A DNA stretch of 8,473 nucleotides from the NCBI GenBank assembly GCA_026998145.1, contig JALTRC010000502.1, positions 1 through 8,473 of the forward strand, read 5' to 3'. Positions 1 through 8,219 of the stretch are shown one piece after another (the stretch's first letter is position 1; every line of letters starts with the position of its first letter). Source of the stretch: Gammaproteobacteria bacterium (GTDB lineage Bacteria > Pseudomonadota > Gammaproteobacteria > SZUA-229). The notes beneath the pieces were generated by a model. That model was not told where the DNA came from. It searched no databases and worked only from the letters and a program-made list of their open reading frames with translations. The position numbers and the translations under genes were made by a program.

Positions 1-2169
1 TTTGGCCACATTCAGAGCCGCTTCCCGCACCGTGACCGGGGCCGTGGTGGCATTGCGGGTATCACTGCCGCCCGCACCGGAATCATAGGAAATGGTGGCA
101 CTATTCTGTAATGTGGTGCCAGCCTGAATTGGCGCCACATTATCGATGCGCACATCATAGGTAATGCGAATGGCTGGATTGACCGGCCCGGAAGCCGGAG
201 GATTATCGATTTCAGAGCCGGTGACCACTGTGCCAATGGTCCATTGCACCGTTCCATTGGAATTAACGGCCGGTTCCACAAAAGGTGCCGGCGGCGGTGA
301 ATTCTGCTCCACCCCGTTGGTGATTACCGTCCCATTGATGCTGGCTATATCCGTATATTGATAACGGATATTTTCAATCACATAGGACTCAGTGGAGAAA
401 GCCAGATTATCCGTCAGCAGCAGATTACCGGTGGTGCCTTCCGGCAGGGCTATATCAAGCTGGAAGGTTTTGCGGGCACCGATAACCGGCACCACAGCTG
501 TGCTGGCAGCAGTCTCAATTTTGCTAATGGCCAGCGGTGGAACCGCTACTGTGTTATTGCTAACCGAGGCTTCATAATCATTCAGCGGATCACCGGCGTT
601 GGGCAGCGCCCCGTTACGCAGGCCGGTGCCACTGCCATCCGCGCCAATCAGGCCGCTGCTGTTCAGGGCAGTGGTTTGTCCCGGCAAAGACTGCCAGCTG
701 GCCTGTAGGGTATTGCCCAGTACTTCCAGAGGCTGGGCGGCAATATTCACTTTGACATCAAAGGTAAAGCTGACACTGCTGCCCGCATCCAGACGGTTAA
801 ACACAAATACCGGCTGATTGGCATCGGCGGCCAGTATGGTGACATTATCGGGAATATTGGCGCCGGCCACATTACCCAGATAATCCAGCCCCGGCGTCAG
901 GGTTAAATCATCTAAAATACGCAGATTATAAGCCGGCACACTGCCCGCCGGCGCCGTATTGGTGGCGGTAACTGTAACGGTTAATTCATCATCCGCATCG
1001 GCGCTGACCACGCTGAAGGATTTGCTTAAACTGATGGCGGCTTCGCGAATGGTAATATCCGCCGGCCCCATGACCACATCCACCGTATTACTGTTCTGAT
1101 CCGTATAGCGCACCACCGCCTGAGTGGCCGCGCCACCATTACGAATGGTGACGCCCTCTACATTGGCTGCAGTATTTTCCACCCTGGCAATAAAGGTGGC
1201 TACCAGTGGCTTGAGAGGCAGAGCCGTAACCGTGCGATTGCCCAGATTCCATTCCACCAGATTACCATCACAGCTGGAGGCAGCAATGGTACCTGATGGT
1301 GTGAAATCCCCATCCAGCACCACATCGGCCGCTTCAATACAGTCAATGCCCGCCGGCAGTTCATCACGAATAATCAGATTGGTATAGCTGGCCGCCGGCA
1401 GGCGCACTTCCAGCCGGTATTGGATTTCATCCCCGATCACCACATTCTGGCTATTGGGGGCAATGCCAGTACAGTAGGTATTGCCCGCATCCGGGGTACA
1501 TAACACCGTGTCTCCGGCCACCGTGAGAGAGGTTTGTAAAATGCCTTTGGAATCGGCCGGGGCAGAAGGCACCAGCAGGCGGATATCTGCGGTATCGCTC
1601 AGTTGATAGCGGCGCGCACCGGCGGCATTGGGTACCAGTGTGCTGTCAATTTGCGGGGCATCCTGTGAGCCGGAAACGCCGGCCAGTGAATCGTAATCCA
1701 CAAGCAGATTATTGGTGAGAATCTGCCCGGGTACGGCTGAATCATCCGGGTCCACCCGGTAATACAGATCAACCGTAGTGCCCGGATCAATTTGCGCCAG
1801 TACAGGCGCACTGCTGGCATCAAAAACAATGCTTCTGGCAGGCGGCCCGGTAGGCGGCGTGCCATTGATAATAATGGCGGTTTCCGTGCCGCTATCAGTC
1901 TGGGTATCGCCAATATTATCGATAGTATCAGTAGCCGGTGGTATTACTTCAGAGTACAGGTCCAGGGTATCGGTGACCACCACATCAAAGGCCGGCTTGC
2001 TGGCCACACCGCCCACTGTGGCAGTATTGGTAATGCGGATACGATAGGTATAAATATCGTTAATATCCCCTTCCACCAGATCCGCAAAACTGCCGCAGGC
2101 TGCCCCGGCGCCACCGCCGCCGGTTTCATTACACACCTGCTTGCTGATCACCAGATTCGGCTCGGCAAT
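1..2169 (-). other. Regular array of DUF11 / D2-like modules (about residues 1992-2714)
   Basis: Opening strands with Lys occur at K2001 (NLVISK), K2374 (ISLSK), K2541 (LAISK) and K2714 (LNVAK, at the window edge). A further D2-like unit lies around residue 2238 (VVIGDEIQYRLEV then RDELPAGIDC). This gives five starts with a period of about 170-190 residues. Closing strands with Asn are seen at N2144/N2145, N2477 and N2680. The unit from K2541 has GARKTFQLDIALPEG then LLLTDNLAF, the arrangement I associate with isopeptide-forming D2 domains of long fimbrial-type proteins. REAA linkers precede both K2374 and K2714. The array clearly continues past the left edge. Confidence 0.75.
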
Positions 2170-5100
2170 GGTGATGCTGGCCTGACGATCCGCCAGCGGC
2201 GGGTAGTTATCCGAGCCCAGGGCAAAAGTTACTGGCGGCTGGGCGCCGGCACCATCAAAATCCACCTCAAAAGAAACATTCACCGTATCACTCAGATTAC
2301 TGCCGTGAACATTGGGAGCGGCAGAGCTATCCAGCGCATCATTGCGAGTCCGGCTTACCAGATCAATATCAATATTCAGATCATCCTGAATGGTGTTTAA
2401 GCCTGCCCCCTGATTGAAGGCCCACACAGCCTGAGTGATTTCATCGGGCGCTGCCACAGCCGCCGGGGTGCTGCTAAAGCTATCCGCCGTCAGATTCACC
2501 GTGCCGCCACCGGATGGGGTGACGGTTTCAGCAATAAAGCCCTGTCCGGCGGGAATATCATCGGTGATCTGGATATTGCCGATGCTGATCTGCCCGAAGC
2601 CCGGTGTGGCAAAACCAAACCAGCCGGCAGCCAGCCGGTAGGTGCAGTCCTCACCAATTTGCACACTGGCGGTTTTGGGGTCAGCCGGTGCGCCCTGCTC
2701 CCGGCAGTCGATAATGGTTTTATTCAGATTAAAGCCGATAATGCGGGCGCGAATCGAATCGAAACTGTAGTTATTGGCCACATTGGGCGCGGTCACCGCC
2801 GGGAATGTCAGAGCCGTTGTACCATCAGCCAGGGTGATTTCACCCACCACGTCGGCGCGGAAGGTCAGGTCGGTGCCCGCATCTTTTTGTAACTCAAAGG
2901 TATAGGTTTGCACGGCCGCCGGTGCCAGTGTGCCCCCCTGATCACATAAATAAACCGTTGAAGTGGTGGGCAGTGGCGGCGCATTGACCACTCTTGGGGC
3001 AATGGGGGCTGGCGGATTACCCGCCCCATCCGGATTGCCCTGAGCAATACAGCTTGCCGGCTTTGCAGTGACCAGTAAACCATTGCCCACGGTGACCATG
3101 GCAAAATAATTGCCCGCATCATGGCCGCCATTATTGGTGAGCGTCACATCCAGCGTTAAGGTATCGGTAGGATCGCTAAGCACATAAACCTTATCGGGAT
3201 TGGCCGGGTCGATATTAATATCCAGATCTTCCGGGCGATCATTATTTACCGTTTGCAGCAGGGGGAAGGTGCTGGTCTGGAAAAGAGTGCCGCAGGTATC
3301 TTCAAAGTTCAGTGCAACCGAGTTGGTTAAATTAAAGCTTTCTGTGGGATCAGAGCCATTAGCGGCCGTCTCCACAGCCACCTCAGGATCCGCAATCAAG
3401 TCAAAATCACTGATACGCACCACATTCAGGATAATCACAATCTGGTCGCCATTACGGAATAAGTGATCCTGGGGGAAGGCACCGGTGGAGCTGGTGAGTA
3501 CCAGCTGGGGCGCAGTATTATCTTCTGGCGCCGCAGCCGGATTGGACAGGCTTAAGGTATCCACCATGCCATCATAGACACCATAGAAAGGTGTTACCGT
3601 CATGGCTGTTGGCAGTTCATTGGCGCCGTTAATCTGCTGGGGATCCAGGGCATATCCGGTGGGTAATATATCGGTGAAACGCAGATTGCGCACACTGCCC
3701 CCTGTACCATTGGTAATGGTAATGGTAATGGTGCCGCGGCTGCCCAGACCGGCACGGCCATCGGCGCCGACCAGGGTCTGGGTCACGGCCATACCCGAAG
3801 GCACCACAGCGGTACTCAGATCGGCCGTATCATTATTACTAAAGGATAAAATACCATCTGCCGGGGCGCTGATGCCGCCGGGTGGGGCATCCGCCTTACA
3901 GCCCCATTCAATATTGCTGCTATTGGTGTGATTGGTACAGGTGTTGCCGATTTTGCCCACATAATAAATAAAGGCGCTGCCACCCTGCACCACGTCCACA
4001 TCGATGCTGGCCGTGGCATCATCAGGGGGATTACCAAAGGGATCATCCACCGAGCGGTTATTATCCACTGTTACCTGTCCGGCCCCCAGGACAATACAGT
4101 CGGCCGGTGGCGCTCCCGCTGCGGCAAGGGTGGCATTGGCTTCGTTATTACACACATAATCAATATCGAAATTGCCACTGATGCTGTCGCTGATAATCAT
4201 GTCTTGCAGATCTGCCCGGCTCAGGCTGCCGGAATTCTGCACTTCCACCCGCCAGATCACATCATCAGCCCGACCACCATATACGGTATCTGTGTAAGCG
4301 GTGTCCGGCTGGTTGGCATCCACATTACGGGCCAGTTTCAGCACTTCAGGCACCGGCTGGCGGATGGGCAGCTCAAAGGCGCCGGAAGTGGCCGTCAGTG
4401 GTGTGGAGGGCGGCGGCGGGCCACAGAACAGGCCAAAGTTGGCAATCGCCTGGATATTGCGATTGGCGCTGATCAGGCCTTCTTCATTGACGCCGCTGGC
4501 GGTATTACGGCGCACCTTAAAAATAATCTCGATTTCCTGGGGGCTGCCCCCGAAACCGCTATTCAAAGCCGCCAGCTCGGCAATTTCAGCCGAACTCCAG
4601 CGCAGCTGTTGCGGATCACCACCGATGGTCTGATGGCCCGTATCAATGCTGGCTCCCCCATCCACAATATAGCGGGTGCTCAGGCCTGCACCGAAACCAT
4701 CGGGCACAATCGCCAGACTGGGCAGGCTTAAATCCACATCTACGATAATATCGGTCAGCTGCACGCCGCCCGCATTGGTCACAAACAGGTGGATTTCCCC
4801 TTCATTACACAGCTCGCAGAAACTGGTCTGGGAATCAAAGCGCAGCTGGAGTTGCGGGGTGGGCAGGATAATGCCGGGGTTTTGTGCCTGATTAATAATC
4901 GGGTTGCCACAGCCCCATTCATTTTCCGAGAGAATAAATTCTGACGGGTCCTGGAAGCAGGTGGTCTGGTCAATATCGGCGATAATATTCAGATTAATCG
5001 AGCTGCCTGCCGCCATATCCCCCAGATCATATTCAAAGGTCTGGCCCCCATTGGTCACCGTTAGGGTATAGGGATTGGTATCCAGCCCCTGATTGGGGAT

Positions 5101-8100
5101 AAAACCTGCCGGGAAGGTAATACGGTATTTGGCCCCCACTGCCGTGCCCGTACCCACATTGGTAATCTGGGCGCGGAAGCTATATTGGGTGGAGTCCCGC
5201 AAAATAATATCCGGCGGGAAGAATTCCATTTCCAGCTGACCGGCTAATACTTCAGCCGGATTCACCACAATCGGCACGGAGTAGTCCCGATCATCATCCG
5301 TTGCCCCATTACGATCCGGGGAAGTGGCATTGCTGTCAAAATCCAGCTGGGCAGTAAACTGGGCCGGCAGGGCATTATCCCGCAGGCGCATAAAGAAGCT
5401 GACCGTACCATCACCGGTGACATTCTGGGTAATTGGCGCCACCGGCATTAAAATATCATTGCCACTGCGACTGGGGGTGATGGTAACAGCCGCAGGATCC
5501 AGAGAGCCGGCAAAGGTCAAATCCGTATTCACATCACCGGCGGCACCGGCGGCGCTGACAAACTCAAAACTGGCATCATTAAATTGCAGCAATAGATTAT
5601 CGCTGCTGGTGCCGGCCACTGTACCGGCCAGATTCAGGGTCACAGGCACCACGGAACACACAGACACCGGGTTGCCATTATTTAAGGTAGCGGTTAAATC
5701 CAGCGCCGCCCGTTCAATGGTAACCCCCACCCCCTGCACAAAGTCGGCCGTCCCTAAACAACCGGGAATGCCGCTGGCCACGGTCAGAGTGGTGTTTTCA
5801 ATAAAGGCGCCAATATTGCTGTCATCAACAGGATTACCATTGGCATCCAGCACACCTTCCGGGGAAGTCGCCGTATAGGACAGGCTCAGATTATGATCCG
5901 CCATATTCGTCGGCAGGCTACAGCTGCTGAGATTACCCAGATCTCCGATCACCAGCGGCCCGGCATTAGCGCCTGTGCCGCCGCCGGTAAAATCTGTGGC
6001 AGGATTAAGCTGGGCATTGTTACAGATAATAGCGCCATCGGAGATTCGCGTTACGGTAATAAATACCGCATTGCGATTATTAATCAGCTGCAACTGGGCA
6101 TCGGCACCCGCCGGTGAACGCAGCTCGGCAGTAAAGGATGAACCACTCCAGGCACCCACAAAACCCACCGGAAAACTGTAATCCACGGTAAAGGGAATAT
6201 GCTCCCCTTCCCGGGGCTGGGCGGCACGATTAAAGACGCCGTCGTTATCCGCATCACCGGCCTCGAAGGCACCATCACCGCCCACGGCAATATTCAGGGT
6301 GGCTTCCCCGGCCGGATTCTCACTTAAAATAAAGCCTGCATTATTACTGTTATTGATAATACTACAGCCGGGGTAATTCAGGGTTGCGGCATTATTGATA
6401 ACCTGCCCCACCGGGCATAAGCCCTGGGCGCCGGCAGTAAAATCAATCTGCAAGCTGGGCTGTGCAGGCAGCAGGTCAGCCCGATCCCCGCGCCAGATTA
6501 AGGAGGCATTGTCCGGGATGGCATCACCTGCGGTGTAGGGATTGCCATTCACCAGCACTTCGGTGGTCGCCGGAATGGCGTTGATTACCACGCCGGTGAC
6601 CCCGATAGGCAGCACATCCGTAATAATAAAGTCCTGATTATCGGCCACATTGTCATCGGGAAGATTGGCCACATTGGTGCCGGCCAGATCCAGGCTGTAA
6701 TTACCCGGCTGGCCAATATTCAGGGCGCCGGCCGATACGGTTTTGGCAATGGTTAAATCCGGAATATTATTAACCGCCACACTGGAGAAACCCAGCGGTG
6801 GGAAGAAGTCGGTGCCACAGGCATTCTGGTAGGCCGGCACCCAGTTCAGGGCAGCACCGGCCGGAGGCGGGCAGGTATTGGTACTAACATTAAAAACCAG
6901 GTCGGCCTGAGCGCCCGCAGCCAGCGTGCCCGTGTAAGTAAACAGGCCACCGCCGGCATAGGCCCAGTCGGGTGATGCCACATTGTCCACCACCACCGCA
7001 AAGGCGGCCAGATTGGCAACACTCAGGGAAATGTTTTTGGCAACACCTGTGCCGGTATTCTGTACCGGTACGGTAATCGTGGTACCCGCCGCGCCAAAGG
7101 GAATATTGATGGTCTGGGCAGTGTAATTTAAAAACGGGTTCTGTAAATCAAAGGGTACAGAATCAAAACCGCTACCCGTATTGCCCATGCGATCGATCAC
7201 ATCCGCATCATTGCGCAAATCCGGGCAGCTATTGGCATTGGGGTCGACGGCCACATTGGCGGTAATAATCACATCAATCTGCTGACCGGCCGCCAGATAA
7301 GGAAAAGTATGCTGATTAGCCGCCGGCCCCGGATTGCCGGAGGGGGCATTAATCGCCAGATTGGTCAGATCGGCGCTGAGTATGTCGGTCAGTACCACAT
7401 CAAAAACACCACCCTGGCCGGCCGACAGAATCGACACAGTAAACTGCACCTGCTGACCATCGCCGGCCAGTGCCGTATCCGCTACTTTCAACAGTGCCAG
7501 CTCACCTTCCCTGACCTGCACTGGCTGGGATGCGGTGGGAGGCGTCTGGGTATCGCCAATATCATCCGTATAGCTCAGATCAAAATCCACAGAATAATTA
7601 CCGGCAGCCACCGAAGGTGCAATCGTATCGGTGGTTAGTCCCAGATCAAAACGATAACGGCAGGTGGGTAAAATATCATTGGCTGCCGCCGGAATATTAA
7701 AAACAACAGGCGCTCCTGCTGAAGCCTGTGTAGCTGTGACACCGGCAATCGCCTGGCAGGCGGGATCATTCGCCCCATCGGCCTGTACATTGACATTGAA
7801 AGGGGAAACCGGCAGACGAAAGCCAGCGTCAACGGTGGCTGATAAATTAATATCAAAGGCTGTATCGGTCAGCACATTAATATCCGCAGCCGTATTTACC
7901 ACGCTTAGGCTAAAGCGATCCCCGGTGGTATTACTGACTTCTGCACCCCCATTCCAGCTACCGCCAGAATCCATATAGGGGTCAGCCTGGCGGGCAGCAT
8001 CCGCCGGTACAAATTCCGTACTCAGGCTTAAACTGGCCGCCGCCAGCACATTTTCAACAGGCAGTAAAAAACTCGCACCGGCTAGCATTGCTGCTGCCAG

Positions 8101-8142
8101 GTAACGAGCCTTCATCTTCACTGGGGTCACTGCCTGTTGCAT
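1..8142 (-). CDS. Giant secreted DUF11 / isopeptide-D2-type repeat protein, C-terminus beyond the window
   Basis: The minus-strand frame from ATG at 8142 stays open for 2714 codons to the left edge, so the gene is partial at its 3' end. An in-frame TAA at 8160-8158 limits the start to 8142, or to a second in-frame ATG at 8115 (residue 10). The product has a signal peptide, then Ig-like modules that typically open with a hydrophobic strand carrying Lys (such as LTIAK at K467, LVISK at K2001, LAISK at K2541). Many contain a TD-x-LP-like turn (TDVLPIG, TDILPTGYALDP, RDELPAGIDC) and end in N-x-A-x-I/V. These are hallmarks of DUF11/TIGR01451 repeats and fimbrial isopeptide D2 domains. It is rich in Asp, Asn, Gly, Ala and Thr, poor in Lys, and has about 31 Cys. 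I infer an exported adhesive or structural surface fibre. The anchor and ligand cannot be seen. The ORF is certain and the family very likely; the exact role is unknown. Confidence 0.93.
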   Translation of the reverse strand, partial: MQQAVTPVKMKARYLAAAMLAGASFLLPVENVLAAASLSLSTEFVPADAARQADPYMDSGGSWNGGAEVSNTTGDRFSLSVVNTAADINVLTDTAFDINLSATVDAGFRLPVSPFNVNVQADGANDPACQAIAGVTATQASAGAPVVFNIPAAANDILPTCRYRFDLGLTTDTIAPSVAAGNYSVDFDLSYTDDIGDTQTPPTASQPVQVREGELALLKVADTALAGDGQQVQFTVSILSAGQGGVFDVVLTDILSADLTNLAINAPSGNPGPAANQHTFPYLAAGQQIDVIITANVAVDPNANSCPDLRNDADVIDRMGNTGSGFDSVPFDLQNPFLNYTAQTINIPFGAAGTTITVPVQNTGTGVAKNISLSVANLAAFAVVVDNVASPDWAYAGGGLFTYTGTLAAGAQADLVFNVSTNTCPPPAGAALNWVPAYQNACGTDFFPPLGFSSVAVNNIPDLTIAKTVSAGALNIGQPGNYSLDLAGTNVANLPDDNVADNQDFIITDVLPIGVTGVVINAIPATTEVLVNGNPYTAGDAIPDNASLIWRGDRADLLPAQPSLQIDFTAGAQGLCPVGQVINNAATLNYPGCSIINNSNNAGFILSENPAGEATLNIAVGGDGAFEAGDADNDGVFNRAAQPREGEHIPFTVDYSFPVGFVGAWSGSSFTAELRSPAGADAQLQLINNRNAVFITVTRISDGAIICNNAQLNPATDFTGGGTGANAGPLVIGDLGNLSSCSLPTNMADHNLSLSYTATSPEGVLDANGNPVDDSNIGAFIENTTLTVASGIPGCLGTADFVQGVGVTIERAALDLTATLNNGNPVSVCSVVPVTLNLAGTVAGTSSDNLLLQFNDASFEFVSAAGAAGDVNTDLTFAGSLDPAAVTITPSRSGNDILMPVAPITQNVTGDGTVSFFMRLRDNALPAQFTAQLDFDSNATSPDRNGATDDDRDYSVPIVVNPAEVLAGQLEMEFFPPDIILRDSTQYSFRAQITNVGTGTAVGAKYRITFPAGFIPNQGLDTNPYTLTVTNGGQTFEYDLGDMAAGSSINLNIIADIDQTTCFQDPSEFILSENEWGCGNPIINQAQNPGIILPTPQLQLRFDSQTSFCELCNEGEIHLFVTNAGGVQLTDIIVDVDLSLPSLAIVPDGFGAGLSTRYIVDGGASIDTGHQTIGGDPQQLRWSSAEIAELAALNSGFGGSPQEIEIIFKVRRNTASGVNEEGLISANRNIQAIANFGLFCGPPPPSTPLTATSGAFELPIRQPVPEVLKLARNVDANQPDTAYTDTVYGGRADDVIWRVEVQNSGSLSRADLQDMIISDSISGNFDIDYVCNNEANATLAAAGAPPADCIVLGAGQVTVDNNRSVDDPFGNPPDDATASIDVDVVQGGSAFIYYVGKIGNTCTNHTNSSNIEWGCKADAPPGGISAPADGILSFSNNDTADLSTAVVPSGMAVTQTLVGADGRAGLGSRGTITITITNGTGGSVRNLRFTDILPTGYALDPQQINGANELPTAMTVTPFYGVYDGMVDTLSLSNPAAAPEDNTAPQLVLTSSTGAFPQDHLFRNGDQIVIILNVVRISDFDLIADPEVAVETAANGSDPTESFNLTNSVALNFEDTCGTLFQTSTFPLLQTVNNDRPEDLDINIDPANPDKVYVLSDPTDTLTLDVTLTNNGGHDAGNYFAMVTVGNGLLVTAKPASCIAQGNPDGAGNPPAPIAPRVVNAPPLPTTSTVYLCDQGGTLAPAAVQTYTFELQKDAGTDLTFRADVVGEITLADGTTALTFPAVTAPNVANNYSFDSIRARIIGFNLNKTIIDCREQGAPADPKTASVQIGEDCTYRLAAGWFGFATPGFGQISIGNIQITDDIPAGQGFIAETVTPSGGGTVNLTADSFSSTPAAVAAPDEITQAVWAFNQGAGLNTIQDDLNIDIDLVSRTRNDALDSSAAPNVHGSNLSDTVNVSFEVDFDGAGAQPPVTFALGSDNYPPLADRQASITIAEPNLVISKQVCNETGGGGAGAACGSFADLVEGDINDIYTYRIRITNTATVGGVASKPAFDVVVTDTLDLYSEVIPPATDTIDNIGDTQTDSGTETAIIINGTPPTGPPARSIVFDASSAPVLAQIDPGTTVDLYYRVDPDDSAVPGQILTNNLLVDYDSLAGVSGSQDAPQIDSTLVPNAAGARRYQLSDTADIRLLVPSAPADSKGILQTSLTVAGDTVLCTPDAGNTYCTGIAPNSQNVVIGDEIQYRLEVRLPAASYTNLIIRDELPAGIDCIEAADVVLDGDFTPSGTIAASSCDGNLVEWNLGNRTVTALPLKPLVATFIARVENTAANVEGVTIRNGGAATQAVVRYTDQNSNTVDVVMGPADITIREAAISLSKSFSVVSADADDELTVTVTATNTAPAGSVPAYNLRILDDLTLTPGLDYLGNVAGANIPDNVTILAADANQPVFVFNRLDAGSSVSFTFDVKVNIAAQPLEVLGNTLQASWQSLPGQTTALNSSGLIGADGSGTGLRNGALPNAGDPLNDYEASVSNNTVAVPPLAISKIETAASTAVVPVIGARKTFQLDIALPEGTTGNLLLTDNLAFSTESYVIENIRYQYTDIASINGTVITNGVEQNSPPPAPFVEPAVNSNGTVQWTIGTVVTGSEIDNPPASGPVNPAIRITYDVRIDNVAPIQAGTTLQNSATISYDSGAGGSDTRNATTAPVTVREAALNVAK
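3712..3732 (-). repeat. In-frame hexanucleotide repeat inside the giant gene
   Basis: On the plus strand GGTAAT occurs three times in tandem followed by GGT. On the coding strand this reads as alternating ACC and ATT codons, giving T-I-T-I-T-I-T at residues 1471-1477, the core of a beta strand just before N-G-T-G-G. Because the unit is six bases, gain or loss of one copy would change the protein by two residues without shifting frame. Confidence 0.85.
6238..6255 (-). other. Asp-rich DxDxDG loop, possible calcium site (residues 630-635)
   Basis: Residues 630-635 read D-A-D-N-D-G, followed by V-F-N. The D-x-D-x-D-G spacing matches the calcium-binding loop of EF-hand, dockerin and thrombospondin type 3 repeats. 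There is no flanking EF-hand helix pair, so a single loop stabilising an extracellular beta module is the simplest reading. Calcium binding is inferred from the motif alone. Confidence 0.45.
7507..8040 (-). other. N-terminal domain of the mature protein (about residues 35-212)
   Basis: This segment precedes the first clear repeat module and lacks its Lys-bearing opening strand. It alternates hydrophobic and polar residues as expected for beta strands (RFSLSVVNTA, FDINLSATV, YSVDFDLSYTDDIGDT). It holds two cysteines, in DPAC and LPTCRYR, about 36 residues apart, that could form one disulfide. I do not recognise a specific family. As the most N-terminal part of a long fibre it could be a tip or binding domain, but that is inference from position only. 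The domain limits are approximate. Confidence 0.5.
8041..8142 (-). other. Sec signal peptide of the giant repeat protein
   Basis: Residues 1-34 show a short basic region (K9, K11, R13), a hydrophobic core of Ala, Leu, Met, Gly and Phe (about 14-27), and a polar end with P28, E30 and N31 leading to V-L-A followed by A-A-S. Cleavage by signal peptidase I most likely follows A34; A35 and A36 are alternatives. Translation from the internal ATG at 8115 (MKARYLAAAM...) would also give a complete, more canonical signal peptide of 25 residues. I see no lipobox cysteine near the cleavage site, so it should not be a lipoprotein. Export to the periplasm or beyond is inferred; the outer-membrane route is not visible. 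Confidence 0.85.
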
Positions 8143-8185
8143 TAAATTAATTCTTTTTTATCCACACACGCCTACGTCTCCTTTT
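8140..8185 (-). promoter_or_regulatory. Leader with a strong Shine-Dalgarno far from the start, and nested mini-ORFs
   Basis: AAAAGGAGA lies at 8185-8177, a strong ribosome-binding sequence, but it is 34 nt from the ATG at 8142. Directly before that ATG there is only a weak A-rich stretch (AAGAA, 8155-8151). Three overlapping GTG codons at 8169, 8167 and 8165 sit 7, 9 and 11 nt after the strong site, in three frames. They encode three, six and seven residues. The third (M-D-K-K-E-L-I) ends in a TAA that overlaps the ATG as TAATG. Translation of a leader peptide coupled to the main gene is possible; initiation at 8115 is another option. Confidence 0.4.
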
Positions 8186-8219
8186 GTCAATTCCTTAACA
8201 GGAGAGTATAGGTGCTAGC

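Larger units (their letters stand above)
2170..7506 (-). other. Divergent chain of Ig-like DUF11-type modules (about residues 213-1991)
   Basis: About ten modules can be traced by their opening strands or internal signatures: LALLK (K219), a unit from about 335 with VQNTGTGVAKN, LTIAK (K467), a unit near 610 with an Asp-rich loop, a unit from about 810, a unit from about 964 with ITNVGTGTAVG, a unit from about 1100 with a CxxC pair, VLKLAR (K1269), a unit near 1450-1500 with TDILPTG, a unit near 1640 with LTLDVTLTNNGG, and FNLNK (K1808). Spacing is irregular and some units lack the Lys, so this half has diverged more than the array that follows. Most of the cysteines lie here, often near module ends (EWGC at 1075-1078 and 1412-1415). 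Boundaries are by eye. Confidence 0.7.

Noticed and set aside
1599..1913. Minus-strand open frames in other phases (for example 12-281, 1599-1913, 2865-3131)
   Set aside because: They are out-of-phase shadows of the giant gene, rich in Pro, Arg, Ile and Met without any motif.
3928..4731. Plus-strand open frame of 267 codons, and other plus-strand frames such as 1792-2400 and 5324-5878
   Set aside because: They lie antisense to the continuous minus-strand frame, show no recognisable domains, and have composition expected from the complement of CTG/GCC/AAT/ATT-rich coding DNA. They have no consistent ribosome sites or operon layout.
8185..8190. Perfect minus-strand TTGACA as a -35 promoter box
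   Set aside because: The hexamer 17 bp further on is GTGTGG, and the nearest A/T-rich candidate (GGATAA, 8163-8158) is 21 bp away. It also runs straight into the ribosome-binding sequence, so it is probably coincidental.
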